This document shows positions 1-5,260 of a stretch of DNA of 5,260 nt, one piece after another. The notes beneath the pieces were generated by a model. It did not search any database and was not told where the DNA came from. It worked only from the letters and a program-made list of their open reading frames with translations. The stretch is taken from contig SXPW01000171.1 of the NCBI GenBank assembly GCA_005793785.1, positions 1 through 5,260 on the forward strand, in the 5' to 3' direction. The position numbers and the translations under genes are program-made. The DNA is from Actinomycetota bacterium. GTDB lineage: Bacteria; Actinomycetota; Acidimicrobiia; Acidimicrobiales; Ilumatobacteraceae. Numbering within the stretch: the first letter of the stretch is position 1; each line of letters starts with the position of its first letter.

Positions 1-1125
1 AGCGATGCCGCCGTACTTCGCCGGATTGTTCGTCATCAACCGGAGTTCCCTGGCACCGAGGTCGGCGAGAATCTGGGCGCCGATTCCGTACTCGCGACTA
101 TCCACCGGTAGTCCAAGTTGCGTGTTCGCATCCACGGTGTCTAGACCCTGATCCTGCAGCGAGTACGCGCGAATCTTGTGTCCTATGCCGATACCGCGAC
201 CCTCGTGGCCACGTAGGTACACCATCACCCCGCGGCCCGCGTTGGCGATCATCTGCATTGCCGTGGAGAGTTGGTCACCACAATCACAGCGCAAACTGCC
301 GAAAACATCACCGGTGAGACACTCGCTGTGCACTCGCGTGAGCACCGGTTCCGCGGATGCGACATCGCCCCGAACGAATGCAAGATGTTCGATGCCGTCG
401 AGCGTCGAACGGTAGGCAACGCACTCGAACTCGCCCCATTGCGTCGGCACGCGGGCCGAGCCGATTCGTTCGACGAGTCGCTCCTTGTGGCGACGCCATT
501 CCACGAGTGCGGCAATCGACGAGAGCAACAGGTTGTGCTGCTTGCAGAATTCGACGAGCCGTGGGAGTCGAGCCATGGTGCCGTCGTCGTTCTGAATCTC
601 ACAGATCACGCCGGCTGGTTCGCAGCCGGCCAGGCGTGCCAAGTCGACCGCCGCCTCGGTATGTCCCGCGCGTTTCAGTACGCCGCCTTCGCGTGCGCGA
701 AGCGGGAAGACGTGACCCGGTCGGGCGAAGGCTTGGTAGCCCACCGTGCGATCGGCAAGGGCTCGAATGGTGAGCGCTCGATCCGCCGCCGAAATCCCCG
801 TGGTGGTCCCGTCGAGCAGGTCGACCGAAATCGTGAATGCGGTGCGGTGACTCTCGGTGTTGTGGTCGACCATCATCGGCAGGCGCAGGTCATCGCAACG
901 CTCTCCGGTGAGGGGTGCAACCACCACACCGGACGTATGTCGAATGATGAAGGCGAGTTTCTCCGGTGTCACATGCTCGGCGGCCCTGATGAGGTCGCCC
1001 TCGTTCTCGCGATCTTCGTCGTCGACCAACACGACCATGTCGCCGCGGCCGATTGCGGCAATCACCTCGTCGATCGGAGCGAACGCGGCGGAGCGCTGCG
1101 GTGTTCTTGCGTTGCTGGTGGTCAT
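1..1125 (-). CDS. ribBA: RibBA: bifunctional DHBP synthase / GTP cyclohydrolase II, C-terminus cut by window edge
   Basis: Bifunctional cytosolic riboflavin enzyme. The N-terminal half makes 3,4-dihydroxy-2-butanone 4-phosphate from ribulose 5-phosphate; the C-terminal half opens GTP to the first pyrimidine intermediate. The reading frame is open for 375 codons to the window edge with no stop. RibB domain, about residues 14-212: acidic metal/substrate loop DDEDRENEGDL (35-45), TESHRTAFT (90-98), RPGHVFPLRAREGG (135-148) and AGHTEA (153-158). RibA domain, about 213 onward: zinc cysteines C269, C280 and C282 in SECLTGDVFGSLRCDCG, the GTP-binding stretch RGHEGRGIGIGHKIRAY (305-321), the Asp/Arg pair of VDSREYGIGAQIL (D342, R344), and TNNPAK (365-370). 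All key residues seen are intact. Family members usually run about 400-420 residues, so some 30-45 are missing at the left edge. The ATG at 1125 has a good Shine-Dalgarno and overlaps the ribD stop as ATGA, implying translational coupling. It is the second gene after the FMN riboswitch. Confidence 0.97.
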   Translation of the reverse strand, partial: MTTSNARTPQRSAAFAPIDEVIAAIGRGDMVVLVDDEDRENEGDLIRAAEHVTPEKLAFIIRHTSGVVVAPLTGERCDDLRLPMMVDHNTESHRTAFTISVDLLDGTTTGISAADRALTIRALADRTVGYQAFARPGHVFPLRAREGGVLKRAGHTEAAVDLARLAGCEPAGVICEIQNDDGTMARLPRLVEFCKQHNLLLSSIAALVEWRRHKERLVERIGSARVPTQWGEFECVAYRSTLDGIEHLAFVRGDVASAEPVLTRVHSECLTGDVFGSLRCDCGDQLSTAMQMIANAGRGVMVYLRGHEGRGIGIGHKIRAYSLQDQGLDTVDANTQLGLPVDSREYGIGAQILADLGARELRLMTNNPAKYGGIA

Positions 1126-2117
1126 GGGGAACTCCTTCTCGGTGCGATGACGACTTCAACGTCGTCACCGAGTCGTTGTGTTGAGACGAGTCGTCCGCGC
1201 CACACGTCGGCGAGCGTGGCAGCCGTGTCGCCGGCGAATGCTGGAATCGCGTCGGCACCACCCATGATTGCCGGTGCCAGGTGGAATACGTATCGATCGA
1301 TCAGTCCGGCCTGGTGAAAACTGCCCGCAACCTTGGCGCCACCTTCGACCAATAATTGCAGCACGCCGTCCGCTCCGAGCGTGTCGAGCAAGGCGACGGG
1401 AGAGTCGGTCCACTCCGTGCATGGTCGCACCCGAGCGCTGATTGGTGCCCGACCCATGACGATGCGTCGCGGTGAGTTGCCGGGGGAGTCTCGGACGGTG
1501 AGTTGCGGGTCGTCGGCGCGTACCGTTCCCGCGCCCACGACGATGGCGTCGCTCGATGCACGTAGTTGGTGCACGCGTCGGCGCGCGACATCGCCCGTGA
1601 TCCAACCGGTGGCCCCCGACTTCGCGGCAATGTAGCCGTCGAGGGTCATCGCCAACTTGAGCATGACGAAGGGTCGCCCGGTCCTTCGATGGTGCAGGTA
1701 GGGCTCGAGCTGCTCGTTGACGAGGTCGGCACAGACTCCGACATCGACGTGAATACCCGCGTCTCTCAGTCGAGCAATGCCGGTTCCTGACACGCGGGGA
1801 TCGGGATCGGTGACTCCAACGACGACGCGGGCGATTCCGGCAGCGATGATTGCATCCGCGCATGGAGGCGTCCGACCGAAGTGATTGCATGGCTCGAGCG
1901 TGACGTACAACGTTGCGCCGCGGGCCGCAGTGCCGGCCGCTCGAAGTGCTTCGATCTCGGCGTGCGAGTGTCCAACCGGTTGGGTGTATCCGTTGAAGTG
2001 GTAGCCGTCCCGTGACATGATGACGGCTCCGACCCACGGGTTGGGTCGGCACGTAAGGTGCGCAGAGGCGGCGACATGCACCGCCTCGCGCATCGATTGT
2101 TGGTCGATGTCGTTCAT
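1122..2117 (-). CDS. ribD: RibD: bifunctional riboflavin-specific deaminase / 5-amino-6-(5-phosphoribosylamino)uracil reductase
   Basis: Catalyses the two steps after GTP cyclohydrolase II: deamination of the pyrimidine, then NADPH-dependent reduction of the ribosyl side chain. The product is 331 residues. Deaminase domain, about 5-145: PNPWVGAVI (25-33), HAE with Zn ligand H52 and catalytic E54, and EPCNHFGRTPPCADAII (75-91) with Zn ligands C77 and C86. Reductase domain, about 148-325: RPFVMLKLAMTLDGYIA (148-164), the segment SDAIVVGAGTVRADDPQLTV, and LLVEGGAKVAGSF near 278-290. The total is shorter than the usual 360-380; the missing length lies between the VRADDP and VEGGA segments, and no key residue is lost. 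The frame stays open upstream to a GTG at 2210, but that stretch is the riboswitch, so I chose the ATG at 2117 immediately after it. The stop overlaps the ribBA start. The second ATG, at residue 9, is a less likely start. Confidence 0.96.
   Translation of the reverse strand: MNDIDQQSMREAVHVAASAHLTCRPNPWVGAVIMSRDGYHFNGYTQPVGHSHAEIEALRAAGTAARGATLYVTLEPCNHFGRTPPCADAIIAAGIARVVVGVTDPDPRVSGTGIARLRDAGIHVDVGVCADLVNEQLEPYLHHRRTGRPFVMLKLAMTLDGYIAAKSGATGWITGDVARRRVHQLRASSDAIVVGAGTVRADDPQLTVRDSPGNSPRRIVMGRAPISARVRPCTEWTDSPVALLDTLGADGVLQLLVEGGAKVAGSFHQAGLIDRYVFHLAPAIMGGADAIPAFAGDTAATLADVWRGRLVSTQRLGDDVEVVIAPRRSSP
1132..1137 (-). promoter_or_regulatory. Shine-Dalgarno of ribBA, inside the end of ribD
   Basis: AAGGAG on the minus strand, six bases before the ATG at 1125. 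It lies within the last codons of ribD and fixes the ribBA start. It is the strongest ribosome binding site in the window, so ribBA may be translated partly independently of coupling to ribD. Confidence 0.8.
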
Positions 2118-2120
2118 CTC

Positions 2121-2244
2121 TTCCTGCTTCCATCCGGACTGTGACCGTCGGCCTCGGAGTTTCACCGAATCAGTCCCGAGCCGTGAAGCGCGGGAGTCGC
2201 GGGCTTTCACCGCCGATAGGGAATTTCACCCAACCCTGCAAGAA
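2121..2244 (-). promoter_or_regulatory. FMN riboswitch (RFN element) controlling ribD-ribBA
   Basis: Read on the minus strand, the stretch carries the hallmark RFN blocks in order: GGGTGAAATTCCC (2231-2219), CGGCGGT then AAAGCCCGCGA, a variable hairpin with arms TCCCG and CGGGA, GATTCGGTGAAACTCCGAGG, CCGACGGT, and GTCCGGATGGAAG (2139-2127). The closing helix P1 is TTCTTGC (2244-2238) against GCAGGAA (2127-2121): seven pairs, one of them G-U. The RFN family binds flavin mononucleotide and shuts down riboflavin genes. Only three bases separate P1 from the ribD ATG, so there is no room for a terminator. The AGGA ribosome binding site lies inside the P1 3' strand, so FMN binding should hide it directly. 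The element starts four bases after the stop of the upstream transporter gene. Confidence 0.96.
2122..2125 (-). promoter_or_regulatory. Shine-Dalgarno of ribD, embedded in riboswitch P1
   Basis: AGGA on the minus strand, four bases before the ATG at 2117. All four bases are paired in the P1 helix of the FMN riboswitch. Spacing is slightly short but usable. No other purine-rich site fits this start, which makes it the likely switching point. Confidence 0.7.
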
Positions 2245-2248
2245 CATT

Positions 2249-3211
2249 TCAGTTGTGTGCAGCACCTCCCGGTGTTGCATCGCTCAGGCTACCCACGCCA
2301 CTGCGGGCCTCGCTCACGGTGAGGAGCACCACGGCCCCGATGACGAGAACGGCTCCGATCACGCTGCGGATGGAGAGGCGCTCACCAAGGAAGGTGAATC
2401 CAACCAGGATGGTGACGACTGGTTCGAACGCAGACGCCACCGAGGTCGGACCAGGCCCGACGCGTTTCATCGCTGCAAAGAAGGCTGCCATCGCCAGGAT
2501 GGTGCCGAACGTCGAGAGCACAGCGACGTTCAACCATCCCGTCGACGTTTGGGGAAATTTCACTCGCATGTCGAACGGTCGTATCAACCAGAGTGTCAGC
2601 CACCCGAACATGGCACCAAACAAGATGATCGTAAGTCCCGTGATTCCGTCGTACCTCGGCATGACACGTGACGACAACACCACATAAAAGGTGTACGTCA
2701 ATGCTCCCGCGAGGGTTAATGCGATTCCGGCGGTTTCACCCCCCGACACTTCCCCTGCGGTGAGGGCAACTCCGACGACGGTGCCCACGAGACAAACACC
2801 GATTGCCTTGCTTGGTCGGTGTTTCAGCAGCCACCAAGAGAGCAAGACCGCCATGACGGGGAAGCAGTAGAAGATCACCGACACGAGTCCGGAATCCATT
2901 CGTTCGATCGCGCCGAAATAGAAGAACGATTGAAAGGTGAATCCCAGGTATCCGAAGAGGAAGATCTCCACGAGGTCGCGACCACGTGGCCACGGAACAC
3001 TCCGCACCGTCAGCATTCGATAGACGAGCAGGAGTGGGGCTGCGATGAGGAACCTCGCCACCATGAGACCTCGACTGTTTGCGCCGTCATCGAATGCATT
3101 CATCGAGAACAACGGGTTGATGCCGTACAACGTGCAGGACACCACGGCGAGTGCCACTCCGATGACCCGATGATTCGCTCGCGTGGCGTGGTTCGTCGGA
3201 CTAGTCCCCAC
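2249..3211 (-). CDS. EamA/DMT-superfamily ten-helix membrane transporter, substrate unknown
   Basis: Inner-membrane transporter of the drug/metabolite superfamily, 320 residues, the usual size for two EamA repeats. Hydrophobic segments fall near 15-37, 47-67, 81-100, 107-129, 136-152, 160-181, 190-211, 225-246, 255-275 and 283-300, giving ten helices. The repeat signature occurs twice: FYCFPVMAVLLSWWLLKHRP (114-133) ends repeat one, and ASAFEPVVTILVGFTFLGER (259-278) ends repeat two, with the conserved Glu-Pro at 263-264. The short tail is hydrophilic. The start is a GTG at 3211 without a clear ribosome binding site, overlapping the end of the upstream small gene by 11 nt; the next in-frame GTG (3157) would cut into helix one. 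The stop is four bases before the FMN riboswitch, so the gene is probably cotranscribed with ribD-ribBA or carries their promoter. Some EamA proteins (RibN) import riboflavin, but homology alone does not give the substrate here. A general metabolite exporter is equally possible. Confidence 0.9.
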   Translation of the reverse strand: MGTSPTNHATRANHRVIGVALAVVSCTLYGINPLFSMNAFDDGANSRGLMVARFLIAAPLLLVYRMLTVRSVPWPRGRDLVEIFLFGYLGFTFQSFFYFGAIERMDSGLVSVIFYCFPVMAVLLSWWLLKHRPSKAIGVCLVGTVVGVALTAGEVSGGETAGIALTLAGALTYTFYVVLSSRVMPRYDGITGLTIILFGAMFGWLTLWLIRPFDMRVKFPQTSTGWLNVAVLSTFGTILAMAAFFAAMKRVGPGPTSVASAFEPVVTILVGFTFLGERLSIRSVIGAVLVIGAVVLLTVSEARSGVGSLSDATPGGAAHN

Positions 3212-3482
3212 GCCGGGCCCGATCCCTATCGCGTCGCAGCACGTTGCGAAACACCACGGTGAAGATCACCGCCATACCAACGATGATCAAGCCGAACACT
3301 GCATACTGCAGCGCACCGCCACGATCGCCGGCCTGGGTCGGCTCGATACCGCATCCCGGCTTCGGGAGCAGCCCGATGCACTCATCAACGTCGCCCTCCA
3401 ACGGATACACGTACAGGGAGGTCGTCGTAGGCGCAGGGTCGACTTGGTTTGCCCCGTCTTCCATCAGTGTCGTACCGAGCAT
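3201..3482 (-). CDS. Small single-pass membrane protein of unknown function
   Basis: I do not recognise this 93-residue protein. The first 56 residues are polar, with no signal peptide, and contain two cysteines in CIGLLPKPGC (35-44). One strong hydrophobic helix follows (about 58-78, from LQYAVFGLIIVGMAVIFTVV). The tail (79-93) has seven arginines, so the positive-inside rule predicts N-terminus outside and C-terminus in the cytoplasm. The frame is bounded upstream by a stop at 3500-3498, so the ATG at 3482 is the first possible start; its ribosome binding site is weak, and M7 (3464) is an alternative. It overlaps the start of the EamA gene by 11 nt, which suggests coupling and shared function. 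The helix plus positive tail is unlikely in a shadow frame, but the opposite strand is also open here, so the gene is probable rather than certain. Confidence 0.62.
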   Translation of the reverse strand: MLGTTLMEDGANQVDPAPTTTSLYVYPLEGDVDECIGLLPKPGCGIEPTQAGDRGGALQYAVFGLIIVGMAVIFTVVFRNVLRRDRDRARRGD

Positions 3483-3550
3483 CGCTCGTTCAGTCTGTCA
3501 GCCCCGGGACTCGGGACGGTCGTCCCCACATCGCGAAGTCGACGCACAAC

Positions 3551-3556
3551 TACGGT
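3551..3556 (+). promoter_or_regulatory. Possible -10 element giving a leaderless guaA message
   Basis: TACGGT fits the TANNNT pattern of an actinobacterial -10 box and ends seven bases before the GTG at 3564, so transcription could begin at or next to the start codon. I see no good -35 hexamer. The rest of the 81-bp divergent gap (3483-3563) must hold the promoters for both directions, but I could not identify one for the minus-strand genes. A match this loose occurs often by chance. Confidence 0.25.
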
Positions 3557-3563
3557 GGGGGCG

Positions 3564-5108
3564 GTGAATTCCGTCGCTCGCCCCACGGTGTTGGTGGTGG
3601 ATTTCGGCGCACAGTACGCGCAACTGATTGCTCGTCGAGTTCGCGAAGCGAGCGTGTATTCCGAGATCGTCTCGCACCGAATTTCGGTCGATGAGGTGCA
3701 ACGCCGCGCTCCCGCTGCAATCATCCTGTCCGGTGGTCCGAAGAGCGTTCATGTCGACGGGGCGCCACTCCTGGACCCACGCATCTACGAACTCGGGATA
3801 CCAATGTTGGGGATCTGTTACGGCTGTCAACTCATCGCTCAGCAACTGGGCGGAGTCGTCGCGCGCGGCAGCACGGGGGAATACGGTCGCACGGTGCTCA
3901 GCCGGGACGGCGAGTCGAACCTGTTGTCCGAGTTCCCCGATGTGTTCGACGTGTGGATGAGTCACTTCGACGCGGTGTCGGCTGCGCCGAGCGGATTCCG
4001 AGTGACCGCCCGTACGCCCGAAGCACCGGTGGCGGCGATGGAGGACGGCAAGCGGAAGATTTGGGCGGTGCAGTTCCACCCGGAAGTGGTGCATACGAGT
4101 AACGGGCAACGTCTGTTGGAGCGATTCCTCGTCGATCTCGCTGGAATCGAGCCAAAGTGGACCACGGCTTCGGTACGTGACTCCCAAGTTGCCGCCATCA
4201 AGTCGCAGATCGGGACGCAGCGAGCAATCTGCGGACTCTCCGGCGGTGTCGACTCTGCGGTGGCAGCGGCGTTGGTGCACCGGGCCATTGGCGCGAACCT
4301 CACGTGCGTGTACGTGGATACGGGTCTCATGCGCAAGAACGAGAGCGACCAAGTGGTGGAGACGTTCAAGCGAAATCTGGGAATCGAACTGCTGCACGTG
4401 GATGCCGCCGACGAATTCTTCGACAAGTTGGCGGGCGTGACGGAACCCGAGCAGAAGCGAAAGGTAATCGGTGAAACCTTCGTTCGTATCTTCGAACGAC
4501 ACACGGGTGGAATCACCGATGCAACGTTCCTCGTACAGGGCACCTTGTATCCGGATGTGATCGAGAGTGGTGGACGCGACGGTGCGTCCACCATCAAGAG
4601 TCATCACAACGTGGGCGGCCTACCCGACGACATGACACTGCAGTTGTGCGAGCCGTTGCGCGACTTGTTCAAGGACGAAGTGCGGGCACTCGGCAGCGCC
4701 CTGGGATTGCCGGATGAAATCGTTTGGCGCCAGCCCTTCCCGGGTCCGGGTCTCGGAGTGCGGATCATCGGCGAGGTCACTCGTGACAAGGTGCGCATAC
4801 TGCAGGACGCCGATGCCATCGTGCGCGAGGAGATTCGCGCCGCCGGACTGGAACGAGACATTTGGCAGGCCTTTGCGGTGCTCGCCGACATTCGGTCGGT
4901 GGGAGTGATGGGCGATGAGCGCACGTATGCGCGACCAATCATCATTCGTGCCGTCACCAGCGACGATGCGATGACCGCGGACTGGGCGCGACTTCCGCAC
5001 GAACTGCTCGCGCGAATGTCGACGCGCATCGTGAACGAGGTCGACGGCGTGAATCGTGTCGCCTACGACATCACGTCCAAGCCGCCCGGGACCATCGAGT
5101 GGGAGTGA
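3564..5108 (+). CDS. guaA: GuaA: GMP synthase (glutamine-hydrolysing)
   Basis: Cytosolic last step of guanine nucleotide synthesis: XMP, ATP and glutamine give GMP. Guanine nucleotide is also the precursor of GTP used by RibBA, though no direct link is shown. The product is 514 residues, normal for the family. Class I glutamine amidotransferase domain, about 8-193: VLVVDFGAQYAQLIARR (9-25), oxyanion loop LSGGPKSV (55-62), nucleophile C85 in GICYGCQL, and H172 and E174 in QFHPEVVHT. ATP pyrophosphatase domain, from about 200: P-loop SGGVDSAV (226-233), YVDTGLMRKNE, and GGLPDDM. The C-terminal dimerisation domain includes FPGPGLGVRIIGE and ends in KPPGTIEWE. The open frame extends 127 codons upstream, but that part has no family similarity and lies over the divergent genes. 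I chose GTG 3564, with an in-frame GTG at 3555 as alternative. The ribosome binding site is weak (GGTGGGG). Its last codons and stop lie inside a tandem repeat. Confidence 0.97.
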   Translation: MNSVARPTVLVVDFGAQYAQLIARRVREASVYSEIVSHRISVDEVQRRAPAAIILSGGPKSVHVDGAPLLDPRIYELGIPMLGICYGCQLIAQQLGGVVARGSTGEYGRTVLSRDGESNLLSEFPDVFDVWMSHFDAVSAAPSGFRVTARTPEAPVAAMEDGKRKIWAVQFHPEVVHTSNGQRLLERFLVDLAGIEPKWTTASVRDSQVAAIKSQIGTQRAICGLSGGVDSAVAAALVHRAIGANLTCVYVDTGLMRKNESDQVVETFKRNLGIELLHVDAADEFFDKLAGVTEPEQKRKVIGETFVRIFERHTGGITDATFLVQGTLYPDVIESGGRDGASTIKSHHNVGGLPDDMTLQLCEPLRDLFKDEVRALGSALGLPDEIVWRQPFPGPGLGVRIIGEVTRDKVRILQDADAIVREEIRAAGLERDIWQAFAVLADIRSVGVMGDERTYARPIIIRAVTSDDAMTADWARLPHELLARMSTRIVNEVDGVNRVAYDITSKPPGTIEWE

Positions 5109-5222
5109 GCGAAGCGAGCGGACACTCGCGTTGACACCAGTGGGAGTGAGCGAAGCGAGCGGACACTCGCGTTGACACCAGTGGGAGTGAGCGAAGCGAG
5201 CGGACACTCGCGTTGACACCAG
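5098..5222 (+). repeat. Perfect 41-bp tandem repeat, three copies, overlapping the guaA stop
   Basis: Copies lie at 5099-5139, 5140-5180 and 5181-5221 without a mismatch, and the periodic tract extends one base at each end. Each unit begins GTGGGAGTGA, passes through AGCGAAGCGAGCGGACACTC and ends CGTTGACACCA. The first copy supplies the last Trp and Glu codons and the TGA of guaA. Each unit can form two alternative weak hairpins: GCGAG/CTCGC with a six-base loop (5114-5129 in copy one) or GAGTG/CACTC with a fifteen-base loop (5103-5127). No T-run follows, so a normal intrinsic terminator is not supported. There are no spacers, so this is not a CRISPR array. Length 41 is not a multiple of three, and the tract codes for nothing after the stop. 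Confidence 0.97.
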
Positions 5223-5225
5223 CCC

Positions 5226-5243
5226 CTGTAACACAACTGTAAA
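5226..5243 (+). promoter_or_regulatory. Pho-box-like direct repeat upstream of a gene beyond the right edge
   Basis: CTGTAACACAACTGTAAA holds CTGTAA twice with an 11-bp period, one helical turn. The layout of a seven-base half-site, four bases and a second half-site is that of the classical PhoB box (CTGTCAT, four A/T-rich bases, CTGTCAT-like). A possible extended -10, TGC TAGACT, follows at 5247-5255. The gap from box to -10 is six bases, shorter than the roughly ten seen in E. coli Pho promoters, which counts against an exact match. No gene start is visible before the edge. Another OmpR-type response regulator could use the same geometry. Confidence 0.33.
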
Positions 5244-5249
5244 GATTGC

Positions 5250-5255
5250 TAGACT
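5250..5255 (+). promoter_or_regulatory. Candidate extended -10 element (TGC TAGACT)
   Basis: TAGACT fits TANNNT and is preceded by TG at 5247-5248, the extended -10 motif. There is no recognisable -35 at 16-18 bp, which is expected for an activator-dependent promoter using the direct repeat just upstream. It points rightward to a gene outside the window. Confidence 0.3.
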
Positions 5256-5260
5256 GCCAG

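Noticed and set aside
271..1317. Long plus-strand open frame of 348 codons
   Set aside because: It lies antisense to ribBA and the end of ribD, has no recognisable motif, and its composition is what high-G+C genes produce on the opposite strand.
2118..2210. N-terminal extension of RibD from a GTG at 2210
   Set aside because: The extra 31 codons are the FMN riboswitch; conservation there is explained by RNA structure, and RibD proteins begin close to the ATG at 2117.
2286..2291. Possible -10 (TAGCCT, minus strand) for a separate riboswitch promoter inside the transporter gene
   Set aside because: It fits only TANNNT, has no -35 at suitable distance, and falls in coding sequence; too weak to annotate.
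3183..3563. 127-codon upstream extension of GuaA
   Set aside because: It has no similarity to GuaA, would exceed the normal length, and overlaps the divergent membrane-protein gene. The family N-terminus begins just after GTG 3564.
3498..4607. Minus-strand open frame of 369 codons and other frames opposite guaA
   Set aside because: They are antisense to a full-length, motif-complete GuaA and show no family features.
5213..5218. TTGACA as a -35 for the promoter at the right edge
   Set aside because: The distance to TAGACT is 31 bp and nothing like a -10 lies 16-18 bp downstream; the hexamer also recurs in every repeat unit.
5098..5222. CRISPR array or intrinsic terminator in the 41-bp repeats
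   Set aside because: There are no spacers between copies, and the short hairpins are not followed by a T-run.
4620..5234. Minus-strand open frame reaching into the tandem repeat, with a repetitive N-terminus
   Set aside because: The peptide repetition is the 41-bp DNA repeat read in three frames, and the remainder is antisense to guaA.

Overview
This window looks like a chromosomal housekeeping region of a moderately high-G+C bacterium. The compact minus-strand operon, GTG starts and possible leaderless guaA start would suit an actinobacterium, perhaps in or near the Acidimicrobiia. That placement is an impression from protein style and composition, not a measured result.

Minus strand, read from about 3482 down to 1: a small single-pass membrane protein of unknown function (3482-3201); an EamA/DMT-family ten-helix transporter that overlaps it by 11 nt (3211-2249); a complete FMN riboswitch starting 4 nt after the transporter stop (2244-2121); ribD (2117-1122); and ribBA (1125 to beyond the window edge), which overlaps ribD by the four bases ATGA. 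RibD performs the second and third steps of the GTP branch of riboflavin synthesis. RibBA supplies the first step of that branch and also the four-carbon unit of the other branch. The riboswitch lets the end product FMN control them. Its closing P1 helix contains the ribD Shine-Dalgarno sequence, so the layout predicts direct translational control. No ribE (riboflavin synthase) lies between ribD and ribBA; it and ribH may lie beyond the left edge.

Plus strand: guaA, GMP synthase (3564-5108), runs divergently from the membrane-protein/transporter/rib cluster, with an 81-bp gap between the two start codons. The last two codons and the stop codon of guaA lie inside the first copy of a perfect 41-bp tandem repeat (three copies, 5098-5222). 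After the repeat, the last 40 bases hold a direct repeat resembling a PhoB box (CTGTAA twice, 11 bp apart) followed by a possible -10 element. This is probably the promoter of a gene starting beyond the right edge.

No RNA genes, insertion sequences, CRISPR array or phage genes are visible. The most distinctive points are the riboswitch geometry, the transporter and small membrane protein placed directly upstream of it, the repeat built over the guaA stop codon, and the Pho-box-like site. I see no convincing sign of a wholly new system.
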